NCBI RefSeq assembly: GCF_003664595.1
Contig: NZ_QXPZ01000001.1
Coordinates: 62,001 to 126,000 of the forward strand
Reading direction: 5' to 3'
Origin: Atopobacter sp. AH10
Lineage (GTDB): Bacteria; Bacillota; Bacilli; Lactobacillales; Aerococcaceae
DNA length: 64,000 nucleotides
In this document: positions 1 to 8,532 of the stretch, piece after piece
Layout: each line of letters begins with the position of its first letter
How positions within the stretch are numbered: the stretch's first letter is position 1
The notes under the pieces: model-generated
Database searches by the model: none
The model's input: only the letters and a program-made list of their open reading frames with translations
Told to the model about the DNA's origin: nothing
Translations under genes and position numbers: made by a program

Positions 1-23
1 CCATAGGAAAAGAGAGTCAAATA

Positions 24-722
24 ATGCGATTACCAAAATACCAAATTATCAGAAACAAGCTCAAAAGTGAGATTATATCGGGAAAATTTGAGAGTGGAGA
101 CCGGTTCTACACTGAGGCTGAGCTAGTTCACCTCTACCAAGTGAGCTCCATTACGGTCATTCGAGCTCTAAACGAATTGGTTCAAGAAGGTTATCTCGTC
201 CGCTATCAAGGGAAAGGTACTTTTATTTCTCGCTCAAGGAAAGGACGCCTTGTCGAGTTTTCGGATCTTGAAGTTTACCCCCTTGAAAAAGAAAAAGTAA
301 CCGTTCTGTCTATTGACAAGGGAGACGACCCAAAAATCCTCCAATTATTAGAATTAACAGCTAAAGATCACTACTACTGCATCCGTCGTATTCGGTCAGT
401 GAATGGCACTCCTTTCATTTACCACAAGACCTACCTCAACAGTCATTTGGTCAATACCAATCTTCCAAAAAATGCTTACTCATCTATTTACAATCGGATC
501 AAAGTTGACTTCGGCATCCATATGTCTGAAGAACCTTACGAGGAAACTAATGAAATTCTTTACCCTGCACCTAAAGAAGTCGCTACTCTTTTAGACCTCC
601 CCTCAAATGACCCTATTGTTAAACAAGTCAAACTCACCCGTTCATCCTTTAATGACAAACCCCTTGAATATATCATCACCCATAAACGTTGGGATTATTA
701 CAAATTCAAAGTAAAAGGCTAG
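24..722 (+). CDS. GntR-family transcriptional regulator with UTRA ligand domain
   Basis: A 232-residue one-domain-plus-sensor repressor. Residues 1-70 form the GntR winged helix (KYQIIRNKLKSEI at the start, YQVSSITVIRALNELVQEGY as the recognition helix region, then GKGTFIS wing). Residues about 80-230 match the UTRA sensor fold, which in this family binds sugar phosphates or similar small ligands. The length is normal for the family. The gene is cut off from anything upstream by the window edge, and a strong terminator overlaps its stop codon, so its target operon cannot be seen here; it may lie to the left. The subfamily (trehalose, beta-glucoside, amino sugar) cannot be decided from sequence alone. 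Confidence 0.9.
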   Translation: MRLPKYQIIRNKLKSEIISGKFESGDRFYTEAELVHLYQVSSITVIRALNELVQEGYLVRYQGKGTFISRSRKGRLVEFSDLEVYPLEKEKVTVLSIDKGDDPKILQLLELTAKDHYYCIRRIRSVNGTPFIYHKTYLNSHLVNTNLPKNAYSSIYNRIKVDFGIHMSEEPYEETNEILYPAPKEVATLLDLPSNDPIVKQVKLTRSSFNDKPLEYIITHKRWDYYKFKVKG

Positions 723-745
723 GTTCAGCTTGAACCTAGCCTTTT
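713..745 (+). terminator. Rho-independent terminator of the GntR gene
   Basis: Perfect 15-bp inverted repeat (arms 713-727 and 731-745, loop GCT) whose right arm ends in a T run. The stop codon TAG at 720-722 lies inside the left arm, so the hairpin overlaps the end of the gene. Confidence 0.9.
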
Positions 746-750
746 TTCGT

Positions 751-780
751 CTCTATACTTTTTGGGCTCTATACTTTTTG
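751..780. repeat. Short tandem duplication, 16-bp unit
   Basis: CTCTATACTTTTTGGG at 751-766 is followed directly by CTCTATACTTTTTG at 767-780. It lies between the regulator terminator and the convergent ABC exporter gene and is one of a dozen intergenic tandem duplications in the window. I see no gene in 746-973. Confidence 0.7.
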
Positions 781-973
781 TTGTTGGTGAATTTGACAAA
801 GTGCCAAAAAAGCCAAAGATTAGTGACTAAAGCTTTCCTAATCCCTGGCTTTCCCTATATAACTTATTTATCTCTAGCTTACACTTGCCGTTTAAGTATC
901 CAAGACACTTTAAACCACACAAGATATGTAGCCCAGATTTCCATTAACATCTTCTTAAATGCTTCTAACCATA

Positions 974-2683
974 CTACTTCGACACAGTATATAAGGAATA
1001 GAAGTAGCCTTTTTCTGCCATTAATTCTTCATAACTACCCACTTCAATCAAGCGCCCTTTTTTCATGACGAGAATTTGATCGTATTGCTTGAGACTTTGT
1101 TCGTCCAAACGGTGGGTAATCACCACACGTAACATATCCTTCAAATCCAAAATAGATTGATTAATAGTAGCAGCTGTCTCATTATCAAGAGCTGAGGTGG
1201 CTTCATCAACTAGCAAAACTTCAGCATGTTTGAGTAGACTTCTAGCAATCGCGATACGTTGCTTTTCACCACCAGATAGTCGGTTCCCATTTTCACCACA
1301 GCTATAAGCTAATCCTTTTTCTTCAACTAATGGGGATAGCCCAGCCAATTCAACGACACGATCGATCTCCGATGCCGGAAAATCTTTAAACAGAGTAATA
1401 TTGTCTTTTATACTAGAATCAAAAATAAAGACGGATTGTTGTATCAAGGTCAATTTATCATAAAGAGATTCTTTGCTCACTTGACGTAGTTCCTTACCAT
1501 TAACCAGAATTTGCCCTTGATAATCAGTATAATAACCCATTAGCAAATGAATCAAGCTACTCTTCCCTGAACCAGATCCCCCAACAATCGCGTAAGATTT
1601 CCCCGCCAGTAAATTTAAATTCAAACTATCTACAGCCAAATGCTCGTCTTTTGTATAAGCAAAAGACACATTCTCTAAACGTATTCCTTCTCCTAGTTCT
1701 AATAAATCTGTTTTATCCTCATCTCTTTTAGTAGAGCCAATTTGATCAGCCATTTTAACTATGAGCTTTTGAGCGCCCTTCATTTGTCCGATCAATTGTG
1801 GCAAGACAGAAATAGGTTGCAAAACAAAATTCATTAAATTCGTGAAAGCTAAGACCATACCTGCTGTTAAAGTAGAGGATTGCTGATGCACTAACCAAGC
1901 CCCAGCCAGCAAAACACCAAATTGGGCAATTAAACCTGCCCCTTCCCCTAAGCTATTGACAAGAATTCGACTTTGTTCTCGATTCTTTTTCACCTTTTCA
2001 AGTGTTTTGGACCGATCTTCATATAAGCCTGCTACTTCCTCTTCTGCTTTAAAGCTTTTCACCACTGACATCCCATTGAGAATATCTTTCGTAAGGGATA
2101 CATAATTTTCGTTATTTCTTGCAACCGTTTCTTCTCTTTCAGCTAACTGATTAGCCATGGAAACAGAAGCAAAGACTGGAACCATCGAAATCAGGATAGC
2201 TATTAAGGTTAATAAAGGACTGTAGTAAAGCATTAAAGATAAAGATCCCACTAACATCACAACTTGGAGGATCGCATCAAAAATTTTCTTGAGGTAATTC
2301 TCCTGAATTCTCTCACAATCGTTCGTAAAAATAGACAAATAGGTCGCAGAATTAGCAGCGTTATAGTCTGCTAAATTTTTCTCTAACAATTGTCGAATAA
2401 AGACTTCCTTGTACTGATTCATTGCTTTTTCCAAAAATCTAGGATAGAAGTGATATTCCCCTATAGCCTTCACTCCTGTCACAAAAAGCAAACCCACAAA
2501 AGCTAATAAAATCATTAAAAAACTATAGCTACTTTTCCCAGCCATATAATCAAAAACAAGTTGTAGCCCTACAGAAATCCCTAAATTAATAAGTGCGGTA
2601 AAAATATAGATCACAACTGTTAAAAAAACCACTAAACGATTATTTTTAAAAAATAACTTTCTATACTGACGGTACGAATTCAT
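974..2683 (-). CDS. ABC exporter, fused permease and ATPase
   Basis: A 569-residue half-transporter: about six membrane helices in residues 1-310 and one nucleotide-binding domain after that. Walker A GGSGSGKSS is near residue 364, the Q-loop LIQQSVFIFD follows, then signature RLSGGEKQRIAIARS near 466, Walker B LLVDEATSALD near 493 and H-loop VITHRL near 522. All catalytic residues are canonical, so a homodimer is expected. It has no N-terminal C39 peptidase domain. The start has an AAGGAGG site. It is the last gene of a four-gene minus-strand unit that opens with a 58-residue peptide, which makes peptide export or immunity an attractive job, but that is inference. It could equally export a lipid or drug. 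Confidence 0.85.
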   Translation of the reverse strand: MNSYRQYRKLFFKNNRLVVFLTVVIYIFTALINLGISVGLQLVFDYMAGKSSYSFLMILLAFVGLLFVTGVKAIGEYHFYPRFLEKAMNQYKEVFIRQLLEKNLADYNAANSATYLSIFTNDCERIQENYLKKIFDAILQVVMLVGSLSLMLYYSPLLTLIAILISMVPVFASVSMANQLAEREETVARNNENYVSLTKDILNGMSVVKSFKAEEEVAGLYEDRSKTLEKVKKNREQSRILVNSLGEGAGLIAQFGVLLAGAWLVHQQSSTLTAGMVLAFTNLMNFVLQPISVLPQLIGQMKGAQKLIVKMADQIGSTKRDEDKTDLLELGEGIRLENVSFAYTKDEHLAVDSLNLNLLAGKSYAIVGGSGSGKSSLIHLLMGYYTDYQGQILVNGKELRQVSKESLYDKLTLIQQSVFIFDSSIKDNITLFKDFPASEIDRVVELAGLSPLVEEKGLAYSCGENGNRLSGGEKQRIAIARSLLKHAEVLLVDEATSALDNETAATINQSILDLKDMLRVVITHRLDEQSLKQYDQILVMKKGRLIEVGSYEELMAEKGYFYSLYTVSK

Positions 2684-2707
2684 GAAACCCCTCCTTACAG
2701 CTTGGCC

Positions 2708-3175
2708 TTAGCCAATAATTTGCAGAATCCCTTGCGCAAGTGCCACAAGATCGTCTTCTTTCTTTCTATTCCTTACATATGACTTCCAGTTGATACTCGA
2801 ATTTTTTTCAAACAGTAAAAGCAAGGCAATATTAAAAAAGCATCTGTCATCCTCTTGACTCAAGAGGCTCAGCGCCATGCCCTCTAATAGCCGGCACTCT
2901 ATTTCACTTGGCCGATAGTCATAAACAATATAGTTTTTAAGGAGTTCCTCCACGATGCTTTGATATTCCAGTGGATCAATATCCACCACATTCACCGATA
3001 ACTTATTTATCTTGTAGGTGAGTGGCTCCCAATGTGCCTTCAATTGCTCCCTTTTCTCTTTTAAAGAGTAAAAAAAATACGCTAAGAGTAAACTTTCTAC
3101 TGTATGTTCCTTTAGCGCTCTCTTTAAAAGATGACAGCTATTTTCTCTTAAGTTTTTTCCCCAATAGTCGTTCAT
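2708..3175 (-). CDS. Unrecognised all-helical protein, 155 aa
   Basis: I do not recognise a family. The product is soluble, has no signal peptide and appears helical throughout, with charged segments such as LKRALKEHTVESLLLAYFFY alternating with leucine-rich ones. Its ATG overlaps the TGA of the 303-residue gene upstream (ATGA), so the two are probably translationally coupled, and the ABC exporter starts about 25 bp downstream. Conserved position between a small peptide gene and an exporter suggests an accessory role for that exporter or a maturation or immunity role, but the sequence itself gives no catalytic motif to support this. Confidence 0.6.
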   Translation of the reverse strand: MNDYWGKNLRENSCHLLKRALKEHTVESLLLAYFFYSLKEKREQLKAHWEPLTYKINKLSVNVVDIDPLEYQSIVEELLKNYIVYDYRPSEIECRLLEGMALSLLSQEDDRCFFNIALLLLFEKNSSINWKSYVRNRKKEDDLVALAQGILQIIG

Positions 3176-4083
3176 TCACTTACCTCTATTAAGTCCTTGA
3201 CCATTTTTAAGACGAGAACCGTATGGTAATAACCACTTATCTCACTCAACTCATGCGATTTGGTAGTTTCTTCCAACTTTTTCATGAAATGGTATAACTG
3301 ACGAAACGCTTTTTTAAAAATGGAATCATATGTCATTTTTACTGACTGTCCCATTAAAAGATAGCAGAGCAATAGTTCAGCCAATAAGTCATAATCTTCC
3401 TTAATTAAGCATGAGACAGTGTAGCTAGATAAACGTTGCTCCAGCAGTTTCTGCCCTTTTTCAGGGAAGTAAGAGAAAAATTCAGGAAACTCATTTAAAT
3501 AAGATAAATAAAAGACCCAATGCGTCAGGATATACATTTCTTCTCTATCTATAAGACCATCTTTCACTCGATCATAGATATCGGATCTTAAAAACTCTTC
3601 TACTCTAGACGCATATTTCTTCTCAAGCATAGACTGATAGGTCATTAATTCCACTTGATTGAAGGAGTTTTTTACAGAAATATCTAAACTATAACGCTCC
3701 TGTCCGTCTAGAGAGAATTTATCTTGAAAAGATCGCCCATCAGATGGAATAACTTGCTTATAAGTCTCTTGTCCGTTTGGGTTATCGGCTCCCTGGTCGA
3801 TTCCAGTTGACTTAAACCTTTGCCGATAAAGGCTGAGAAGCATAAGAATAGCTGGATCAAGTTCACTAATCGAACGACCATTTACTTCTTCAAAAAATTC
3901 TTCTATCGTCCCTTGCTCGTCTTCAGATGGCTTTTTCGAGAAAATACTAGCAAAAACTAATTCAGCATTCATTTTTTCATAGTCTTTGTCATCCATACGA
4001 GAAAATAGGGGTAAAAAAGTATCCAATAATTGTTCTAGCTCTTCCCCCCATTTCTTTTTTTCTTTTCTATTCGAAAGCCACAT
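3172..4083 (-). CDS. Unrecognised cytoplasmic helical protein, 303 aa
   Basis: No family recognised. It begins MWLSNRKEKKKWGEEL and has an acidic, low-complexity stretch around residues 100-125 between two helical halves; the C-terminal half is rich in Leu and Tyr (for example YDLLAELLLCYLLMGQ). There is no signal peptide, membrane segment or obvious metal or nucleotide site. Its ATG lies inside the end of the preceding 58-residue peptide gene (17-bp overlap), and its stop overlaps the next start, so all four genes look like one tightly coupled transcript. A scaffold, maturation or immunity protein for the peptide is possible but unproven. Confidence 0.6.
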   Translation of the reverse strand: MWLSNRKEKKKWGEELEQLLDTFLPLFSRMDDKDYEKMNAELVFASIFSKKPSEDEQGTIEEFFEEVNGRSISELDPAILMLLSLYRQRFKSTGIDQGADNPNGQETYKQVIPSDGRSFQDKFSLDGQERYSLDISVKNSFNQVELMTYQSMLEKKYASRVEEFLRSDIYDRVKDGLIDREEMYILTHWVFYLSYLNEFPEFFSYFPEKGQKLLEQRLSSYTVSCLIKEDYDLLAELLLCYLLMGQSVKMTYDSIFKKAFRQLYHFMKKLEETTKSHELSEISGYYHTVLVLKMVKDLIEVSE

Positions 4084-4243
4084 GCTGTATATTTTCTTTC
4101 TTTTTCCCTAGATTAACATCTATATATCTATTTGAAGAAGATTTGTATATTTGAATAAAGGTCCATTTTTCAAGGCTCTTTTCTTTTTCTTCATCTTCCA
4201 AGCCAATTGTTATCAATTTCTTTTCTTTATCAAATTTAATCAT
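4067..4243 (-). CDS. Small peptide, 58 aa, first gene of exporter operon
   Basis: A short frame that stands out because of its signals: a GGAGGAGG site seven bases before ATG at 4243 and a consensus promoter just upstream. The product begins MIKFDKEKKL, has a very charged middle (LEDEEKEKSLEKW), one Trp, and ends NIQHVAFE. It has no Cys and no hydrophobic signal sequence. Its 3' end overlaps the start of the 303-residue gene by 17 bp. It could be the precursor of an exported modified peptide, a small regulatory subunit, or simply a leader peptide that couples translation into the next gene. Coding is supported by signals and overlap, not by homology. Confidence 0.55.
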   Translation of the reverse strand: MIKFDKEKKLITIGLEDEEKEKSLEKWTFIQIYKSSSNRYIDVNLGKKKENIQHVAFE

Positions 4244-4276
4244 AAATATTCCTCCTCCATATTTGATTTCAATGAT

Positions 4277-4305
4277 ATGTTACTCTTCTTTTTTTATATT
4301 GTCAA
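4277..4305 (-). promoter_or_regulatory. Consensus promoter for the small-peptide/ABC exporter operon
   Basis: Minus-strand -35 TTGACA (4300-4305) and -10 TAACAT (4277-4282) separated by 17 bp. Expected start near 4270 gives a leader of about 27 nt before the 58-residue peptide gene. Confidence 0.7.
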
Positions 4306-4494
4306 TGGATTTATAAAAAATATCCATTCTATTTTTAACTAGATTATCATAAAATAAGTGTCACTATAACCATGTTTAATACGCCGATTCTCTATCCCGA
4401 TAAACCTTTTATATATCTGTAAAATATTCTTCTAGTTATCGTCGTAGAAAAAAGCAATTTAGTCCATAGCGTCCTTCTTTTTATTAGGTTTTTA

Positions 4495-4538
4495 TTAAAA
4501 AAAGAAAAGGCGATTAAGTTTCATCGCCCTTTCTTTTT
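4495..4538 (-). terminator. Terminator of nrdD-nrdG
   Basis: GGCGAT (4509-4514) pairs with ATCGCC (4523-4528), extended by AAAGAAA/TTTCTTT, with a T run on the minus strand. It sits just downstream of the nrdG stop. The rest of 4306-4576 shows no gene. Confidence 0.75.
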
Positions 4539-4576
4539 TCTGAAGAATTTACCAACAATAAAAGTTGATAAATTGC

Positions 4577-5161
4577 TTATAATTTAAAGTACCTCTGACT
4601 ATCGACACATTTGTCCCATATCACAACTTCACCTTTTTCAAGGGACTTTGGGACATCAATAATTCGTTGGTTGGCAGATCCTCTGAATTGAAGCGTTAAA
4701 TCCTTCAATTCCAAGGCGAATCGCCCATCCACAAGAATATCAATCAAGGATAAAAGTTGTAACTTATCCTCAGATTCTAACATCATTTCTTCCCAGGTAT
4801 AACCCGTCCATGACCAGATATCCTTGTCTCTCCCAAATTCTTTCCGAATCCTTTGACATAAGGAAATACAAACCTCTGTATTCATGAATGGCTCTCCACC
4901 TAAGAGGGTCAAACCTTGACAGTATGGGGCTTTCAAATCCTCAATAATTTGATCTTCTAATTCTTTTGTATAGAGATGACCGTAGTTAAAATTTTGCGCT
5001 ACCTTGTTGTAACAGCCAGGGCAGGCAAATAGGCAACCTGAAACATACAGGCTACAGCGGACACCCTCTCCATCAACAAAATTGTAAGGTTTGTAATCCG
5101 CTATTTTATGTTGAGAATAATCTTTACTAAGCCATTCCTGTGGCAAGGGATTGCGTATCAT
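4577..5161 (-). CDS. nrdG: Anaerobic ribonucleotide reductase activating protein (radical SAM)
   Basis: A 194-residue radical SAM enzyme that installs the glycyl radical on NrdD using S-adenosylmethionine and a 4Fe-4S cluster. The cluster motif is CLFACPGC near residues 43-50, in the CxxxCxxC form, followed by GGEPF-type binding segment LTLLGGEPFMN. The gene overlaps the 3' end of nrdD by about 35 bp, the usual arrangement, so the two are translated from one message. Length is slightly above the E. coli protein (about 154) but normal for Firmicutes. No separate promoter is seen; regulation should follow the NrdR sites upstream of nrdD. Confidence 0.96.
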   Translation of the reverse strand: MIRNPLPQEWLSKDYSQHKIADYKPYNFVDGEGVRCSLYVSGCLFACPGCYNKVAQNFNYGHLYTKELEDQIIEDLKAPYCQGLTLLGGEPFMNTEVCISLCQRIRKEFGRDKDIWSWTGYTWEEMMLESEDKLQLLSLIDILVDGRFALELKDLTLQFRGSANQRIIDVPKSLEKGEVVIWDKCVDSQRYFKL

Positions 5162-7349
5162 TATTTTCCAGGCCCTTCATATGTTTCTTCCGATGGCGAA
5201 TTTCTTCATGGCGACCGTGAACCATAGGACGAGCTTGAGGGTTACCTAAATAACCGCAAGTCCGTTTAACCACATCGCAAGTCTTTGGATCATTGTTACC
5301 ACACTTAGGGCATTCAAAGCCACGTTCAGTTGGATTGAACTCCCCTTGGAATCCACATTTGTAACATCTATCAATAGGCGTATTGGTTCCCAAATATCCC
5401 ACACGATCATAGGCATAATCCCAGACAGCTTCCAAAGCTTTTGGATTTGTCCTTAAAACCGGATATTCACAGTAATGAATGAAGCCACCACTGCAATATT
5501 TCGGATAATCTTTTTCAAAATCCAATTTTTCAAATGGAGTAGGTTGTTTCCGAACGTCATAGTGGAAGGAGTTCGTGTAATATTCTTTGTCAGTAATATC
5601 TGGAACCAATCCAAATTTCTTCGTGTCCAAACGGCAGAAACGATCGGTCAAACTTTCACTTGGTGTGGAATATATACTGAAATGGTAGCCATATTCTTCG
5701 CTCCATTCATCGCATTGTTCCTTCATAGACTTGACAATATCCAAAGTAAATTGTTTAGCTTCTGCATTATGCTCCCATTCCGGACCATAAAAAACTGTCG
5801 CTACTTCATAAAGACCAATATAGCCTAATGAAACTGTCGCCCGCCCATTCTTAAATAATTCATCCACATCGTCTGTTGGAGCAAGTCGTTTCCCAAAAGC
5901 TCCATATTGATAAAGAATCGGTGCGTTAGATGGTGTAGCTTCCTTGGTGCGATTCACCTTATAAACAAGGGCATCGTGGCATATTTTCATCTTGCTTTCA
6001 AAAATAGACCAGAATTTTTCTTTATCCCCCTTAGATTCTAAGGCAATCCGTGGCAAATTAAGGGTCACTACCCCTAAATTCATCCGACCAGAATTAACTT
6101 CCTTGCCATTTTCATCTTTCCAACCTTGCAAGAAAGAACGACAACCCATAGGCACTTTGAAACTTCCAGTCAATTCAACGATTTTATCATACGAAAGCAC
6201 ATCTGGATACATGCGTTTGGTTGCACATTCTAAGGCTAATTCTTTGACATCATAGTTAGGATCACCTGGCTCTAAGTTCAATCCTCTCTTTAAAGTAAAG
6301 ATCAATTTAGGGAAGATGGCTGTACGCTCTTCTTTACCAATCCCTTTAATCCGAACCTTTAAGATAGATTTTTGAATCTCACGTTCGATTTCAGATGTAC
6401 CTAAGCCAAAACCCAATGTTGTGAATGGTGTTTGCCCCTGACTCGAATACAAGGTGTTAATTTCATATTCTAAGGATTGCATCGCATCATAAATATCTTT
6501 TTGTGTTTTCTTCTTAGCGTAGGCTTTTTGCTTTTCTTCGCCATCAACCCATTCTTTAGCGTCTTTTAAATGTTTTTCGTAGTTAATTTGTGCATAAGGA
6601 GCTAGAACTTCATCAATACGGTTAGCAGAACAGCCTCCATATTGACTAGAAGCCACGTTGGCAATAATTTGCGCCATTTGAGCCGTTGCAGTTTGAATAG
6701 AACGTGGAGATTCAACTTCAGCATTCCCAATCTTAAAGCCCTTCTCAAACATCCCCTTAAAGTCAATCAAGCAACAATTGGTTAAAGGCATATAAGGTTG
6801 ATAGTCTAAATCGTGGTAGTGAATATCCCCTTTTAAGTGAGCATTGGCCACATGCTTAGGCATCATCTTCAAGCCCATAGCCTTAGCTACTGTCCCTGCT
6901 GTAAGGTCTCGTTGGGTATTGAAGACCTTGGAGTCCTTATTAGCATTTTCATTCACAACAGTAGCGTCCTTCTTTAAGAGCTTTTGAATAGTGTAACGGA
7001 CATCCGTAGCCTTGGCTCGTTCAACATCACGTTTCAAGCGATAACCCACATAACTTTCTGCTAAAGTGGTCTTGCCATGCTCCAAAAGGGTGTGTTCAAC
7101 AATATTTTGAATTTCGTAAATTTTAATATCTTCGTGGAATCTTGAGGCAATTTCTTCATTAACATCATCCATCACGTCGTTAATTTCATTCATCAAAATA
7201 GCATCGATTCGTGGATAAAGCTGTTGAGCTGCCTTTATAATTGCGTTATAAATTTTTTCATCATTAAAAGGAACCATCCGACCATCTCTTTTGATGACCG
7301 CCAGATGAGAATTCGTTTCACGTGTATAATTGCTTAAGGTTTGTTCCAT
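5127..7349 (-). CDS. nrdD: Anaerobic ribonucleoside-triphosphate reductase
   Basis: A 740-residue class III reductase making deoxynucleotides without oxygen. An N-terminal ATP-cone (about residues 15-110, beginning VIKRDGRMVPFNDEKI) senses dATP/ATP. The C-terminus has the zinc site CYKCGFQGEF...CPKC and then the glycyl radical motif RTCGYLGNP. Catalytic Cys residues are expected in the barrel, for example LTNCCLIDFKG and YGGCSANR. Start is at 7349 behind an upstream AGGAGGC-like site. It is first in an operon with nrdG, and a pair of NrdR boxes lies about 45-95 bp upstream. This indicates a facultative anaerobic host. Confidence 0.97.
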   Translation of the reverse strand: MEQTLSNYTRETNSHLAVIKRDGRMVPFNDEKIYNAIIKAAQQLYPRIDAILMNEINDVMDDVNEEIASRFHEDIKIYEIQNIVEHTLLEHGKTTLAESYVGYRLKRDVERAKATDVRYTIQKLLKKDATVVNENANKDSKVFNTQRDLTAGTVAKAMGLKMMPKHVANAHLKGDIHYHDLDYQPYMPLTNCCLIDFKGMFEKGFKIGNAEVESPRSIQTATAQMAQIIANVASSQYGGCSANRIDEVLAPYAQINYEKHLKDAKEWVDGEEKQKAYAKKKTQKDIYDAMQSLEYEINTLYSSQGQTPFTTLGFGLGTSEIEREIQKSILKVRIKGIGKEERTAIFPKLIFTLKRGLNLEPGDPNYDVKELALECATKRMYPDVLSYDKIVELTGSFKVPMGCRSFLQGWKDENGKEVNSGRMNLGVVTLNLPRIALESKGDKEKFWSIFESKMKICHDALVYKVNRTKEATPSNAPILYQYGAFGKRLAPTDDVDELFKNGRATVSLGYIGLYEVATVFYGPEWEHNAEAKQFTLDIVKSMKEQCDEWSEEYGYHFSIYSTPSESLTDRFCRLDTKKFGLVPDITDKEYYTNSFHYDVRKQPTPFEKLDFEKDYPKYCSGGFIHYCEYPVLRTNPKALEAVWDYAYDRVGYLGTNTPIDRCYKCGFQGEFNPTERGFECPKCGNNDPKTCDVVKRTCGYLGNPQARPMVHGRHEEIRHRKKHMKGLENNDTQSLATGMA

Positions 7350-7394
7350 AAACTCAGCCTCCTATAGTGCCATTGTAGCAAGTTTATAGGTGTA

Positions 7395-7442
7395 ACACAA
7401 TATCTAGGGCTATAATTATTTTAAAACCACTAGATATTGTGA
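7395..7442 (-). promoter_or_regulatory. Paired NrdR boxes upstream of nrdDG
   Basis: Box 1 ACACAATATCTAGGGC (7395-7410) and box 2, which reads TCACAATATCTAGTGG on the minus strand (7427-7442), both match the NrdR consensus acaCwAtATaTwGtgt. Start-to-start distance is 32 bp, about three helical turns, as known for NrdR. The TATAAT-like TATAATTATT between them may be the -10. Confidence 0.8.
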
Positions 7443-7924
7443 AAACCCTTTAGGCATGGGCTTTTAATCGCTATCTTTATTTTCGAGCTGTTTAAAACCT
7501 TCAAATCAAATCTTTCATTTTTAGCGTCCCAATAGCTTTTACAAGAGCTAAGCACATTTTAGATTTTTTTTACCGAACACAAAGAATTTCTTTATTCTCA
7601 CAAAGTCCTCCCCCACATTTGCCCCTAGATAGAGTAGAAAGACGACAGGACCATATCAATTGATCCATGTCATGCAACGAATTCTGCTGGCAACTAGCTC
7701 CCTTTCTTCAACTAAGTCTTATTTATCTATCAAAAGTCCTTTCATCCAGCAGGTGATAAAAGTAATCCGCTCAATTCATCATTTAACTTGCATTAGTAGT
7801 AATCAGACTGTTAGAATACATAAGTCCGCTTGATGGAAGAATGCGCTTTTATAGAAACAAAACGGCATGCTTACCAGTTTCAACTAGACCAATTAGAGCT
7901 GGTCGAGTTAGATAAAACTTGTGC
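7443..7924. other. Gene-poor stretch
   Basis: I see no credible gene, RNA or terminator here. Short open frames exist but lack ribosome binding sites and family resemblance. The stretch precedes the dispersed repeat copy at 7925. Confidence 0.5.
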
Positions 7925-8062
7925 TTCAGCGACTCATAAAAAAGATGCTCCTATTCGTCCCATCATTTTTCCCTTCAGAAGGGCAGCCATCCATCTATCT
8001 GTGCACTTCGAACTTATAGATGGGGCTGACGTAAAAATATCGCTTACGCTATTTTTACTCCC
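7925..8062. repeat. Dispersed repeat, copy A (about 135 bp)
   Basis: Closely matches 52147-52288. Both copies start at TTCAGCGACTCATAAAAAAG, share GATGCTCCTATTCGTC, AGAAGGGCAGCCATCCATCT and GGGGCTGAC, and end in a hairpin (AAAAATATCG-CTTA-CGCTATTTTT here). CTTC flanks at 7924-7927 and 8063-8066 resemble the ATTC duplication at the other copy. No coding capacity is evident; a non-autonomous mobile element is the best guess. Confidence 0.75.
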
Positions 8063-8462
8063 CTTCTACAGGAGCTATTGCTAAAAGATTTACTTCTCCC
8101 ATCACTCATATGACCTTATATAACATTTTGAGCGAACAATACAAACGCAAGTTACTTTTTTGTTACAGCTATATCTCCTATAAAAGCTTCCTTAAAGTCA
8201 AAATCCATTTGAACTAGTCTTTTCCGAATAGACCCATTCGTTGAATTTTTGATGATTTTTTTTAAAAGGAAACATGACTTCAGCATGCTTAATCCCTATG
8301 CCCAACTAGATTAGACGATTAATTAGTTAATTTTTTTAAAAATTGTCGCCTTTGTATACTTGTTCTGTTATAATACGAATAGAGAAGAAAGCTTTTTATA
8401 GCGTTTTCTTTTCTTTAAGAGTAAAGTTATGGAATTTTTCTATCATATTTCTTAAATAGGTG
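8063..8462. other. Non-coding stretch with an extended -10 promoter
   Basis: No gene seen. TGTTATAAT at 8366-8374 is an extended -10 element pointing to the XRE gene, with no good -35. Poly-T/poly-A tracts dominate. Confidence 0.45.
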
Positions 8463-8491
8463 TTGAAATTTTCACTCTCTCGTTCTATTAT
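8463..8491 (+). promoter_or_regulatory. Promoter of the XRE regulator gene
   Basis: TTGAAA (8463-8468), 17-bp spacer, TATTAT (8486-8491). Predicted leader is about 110 nt and contains the nested inverted repeat at 8533-8572. Confidence 0.55.
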
Positions 8492-8532
8492 ATAAGTGAT
8501 ATGGTAGTTGCTTTAGATGGACACAGATGAAT

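Noticed and set aside
730-1068. Plus-strand open frame of 112 codons after the GntR gene
   Set aside because: It runs through a terminator, has no ribosome binding site and overlaps the end of the well-supported ABC exporter gene on the other strand.
974-4243. Lantibiotic or other named bacteriocin cluster
   Set aside because: No LanB/LanC/LanM, radical SAM or YcaO gene and no Cys in the small peptide; naming a class would go beyond the evidence.
7830-8084. Plus-strand open frame of 84 codons
   Set aside because: Half of it is the dispersed repeat, its residues resemble no family and it lacks a ribosome site. It is an accident of the repeat sequence.
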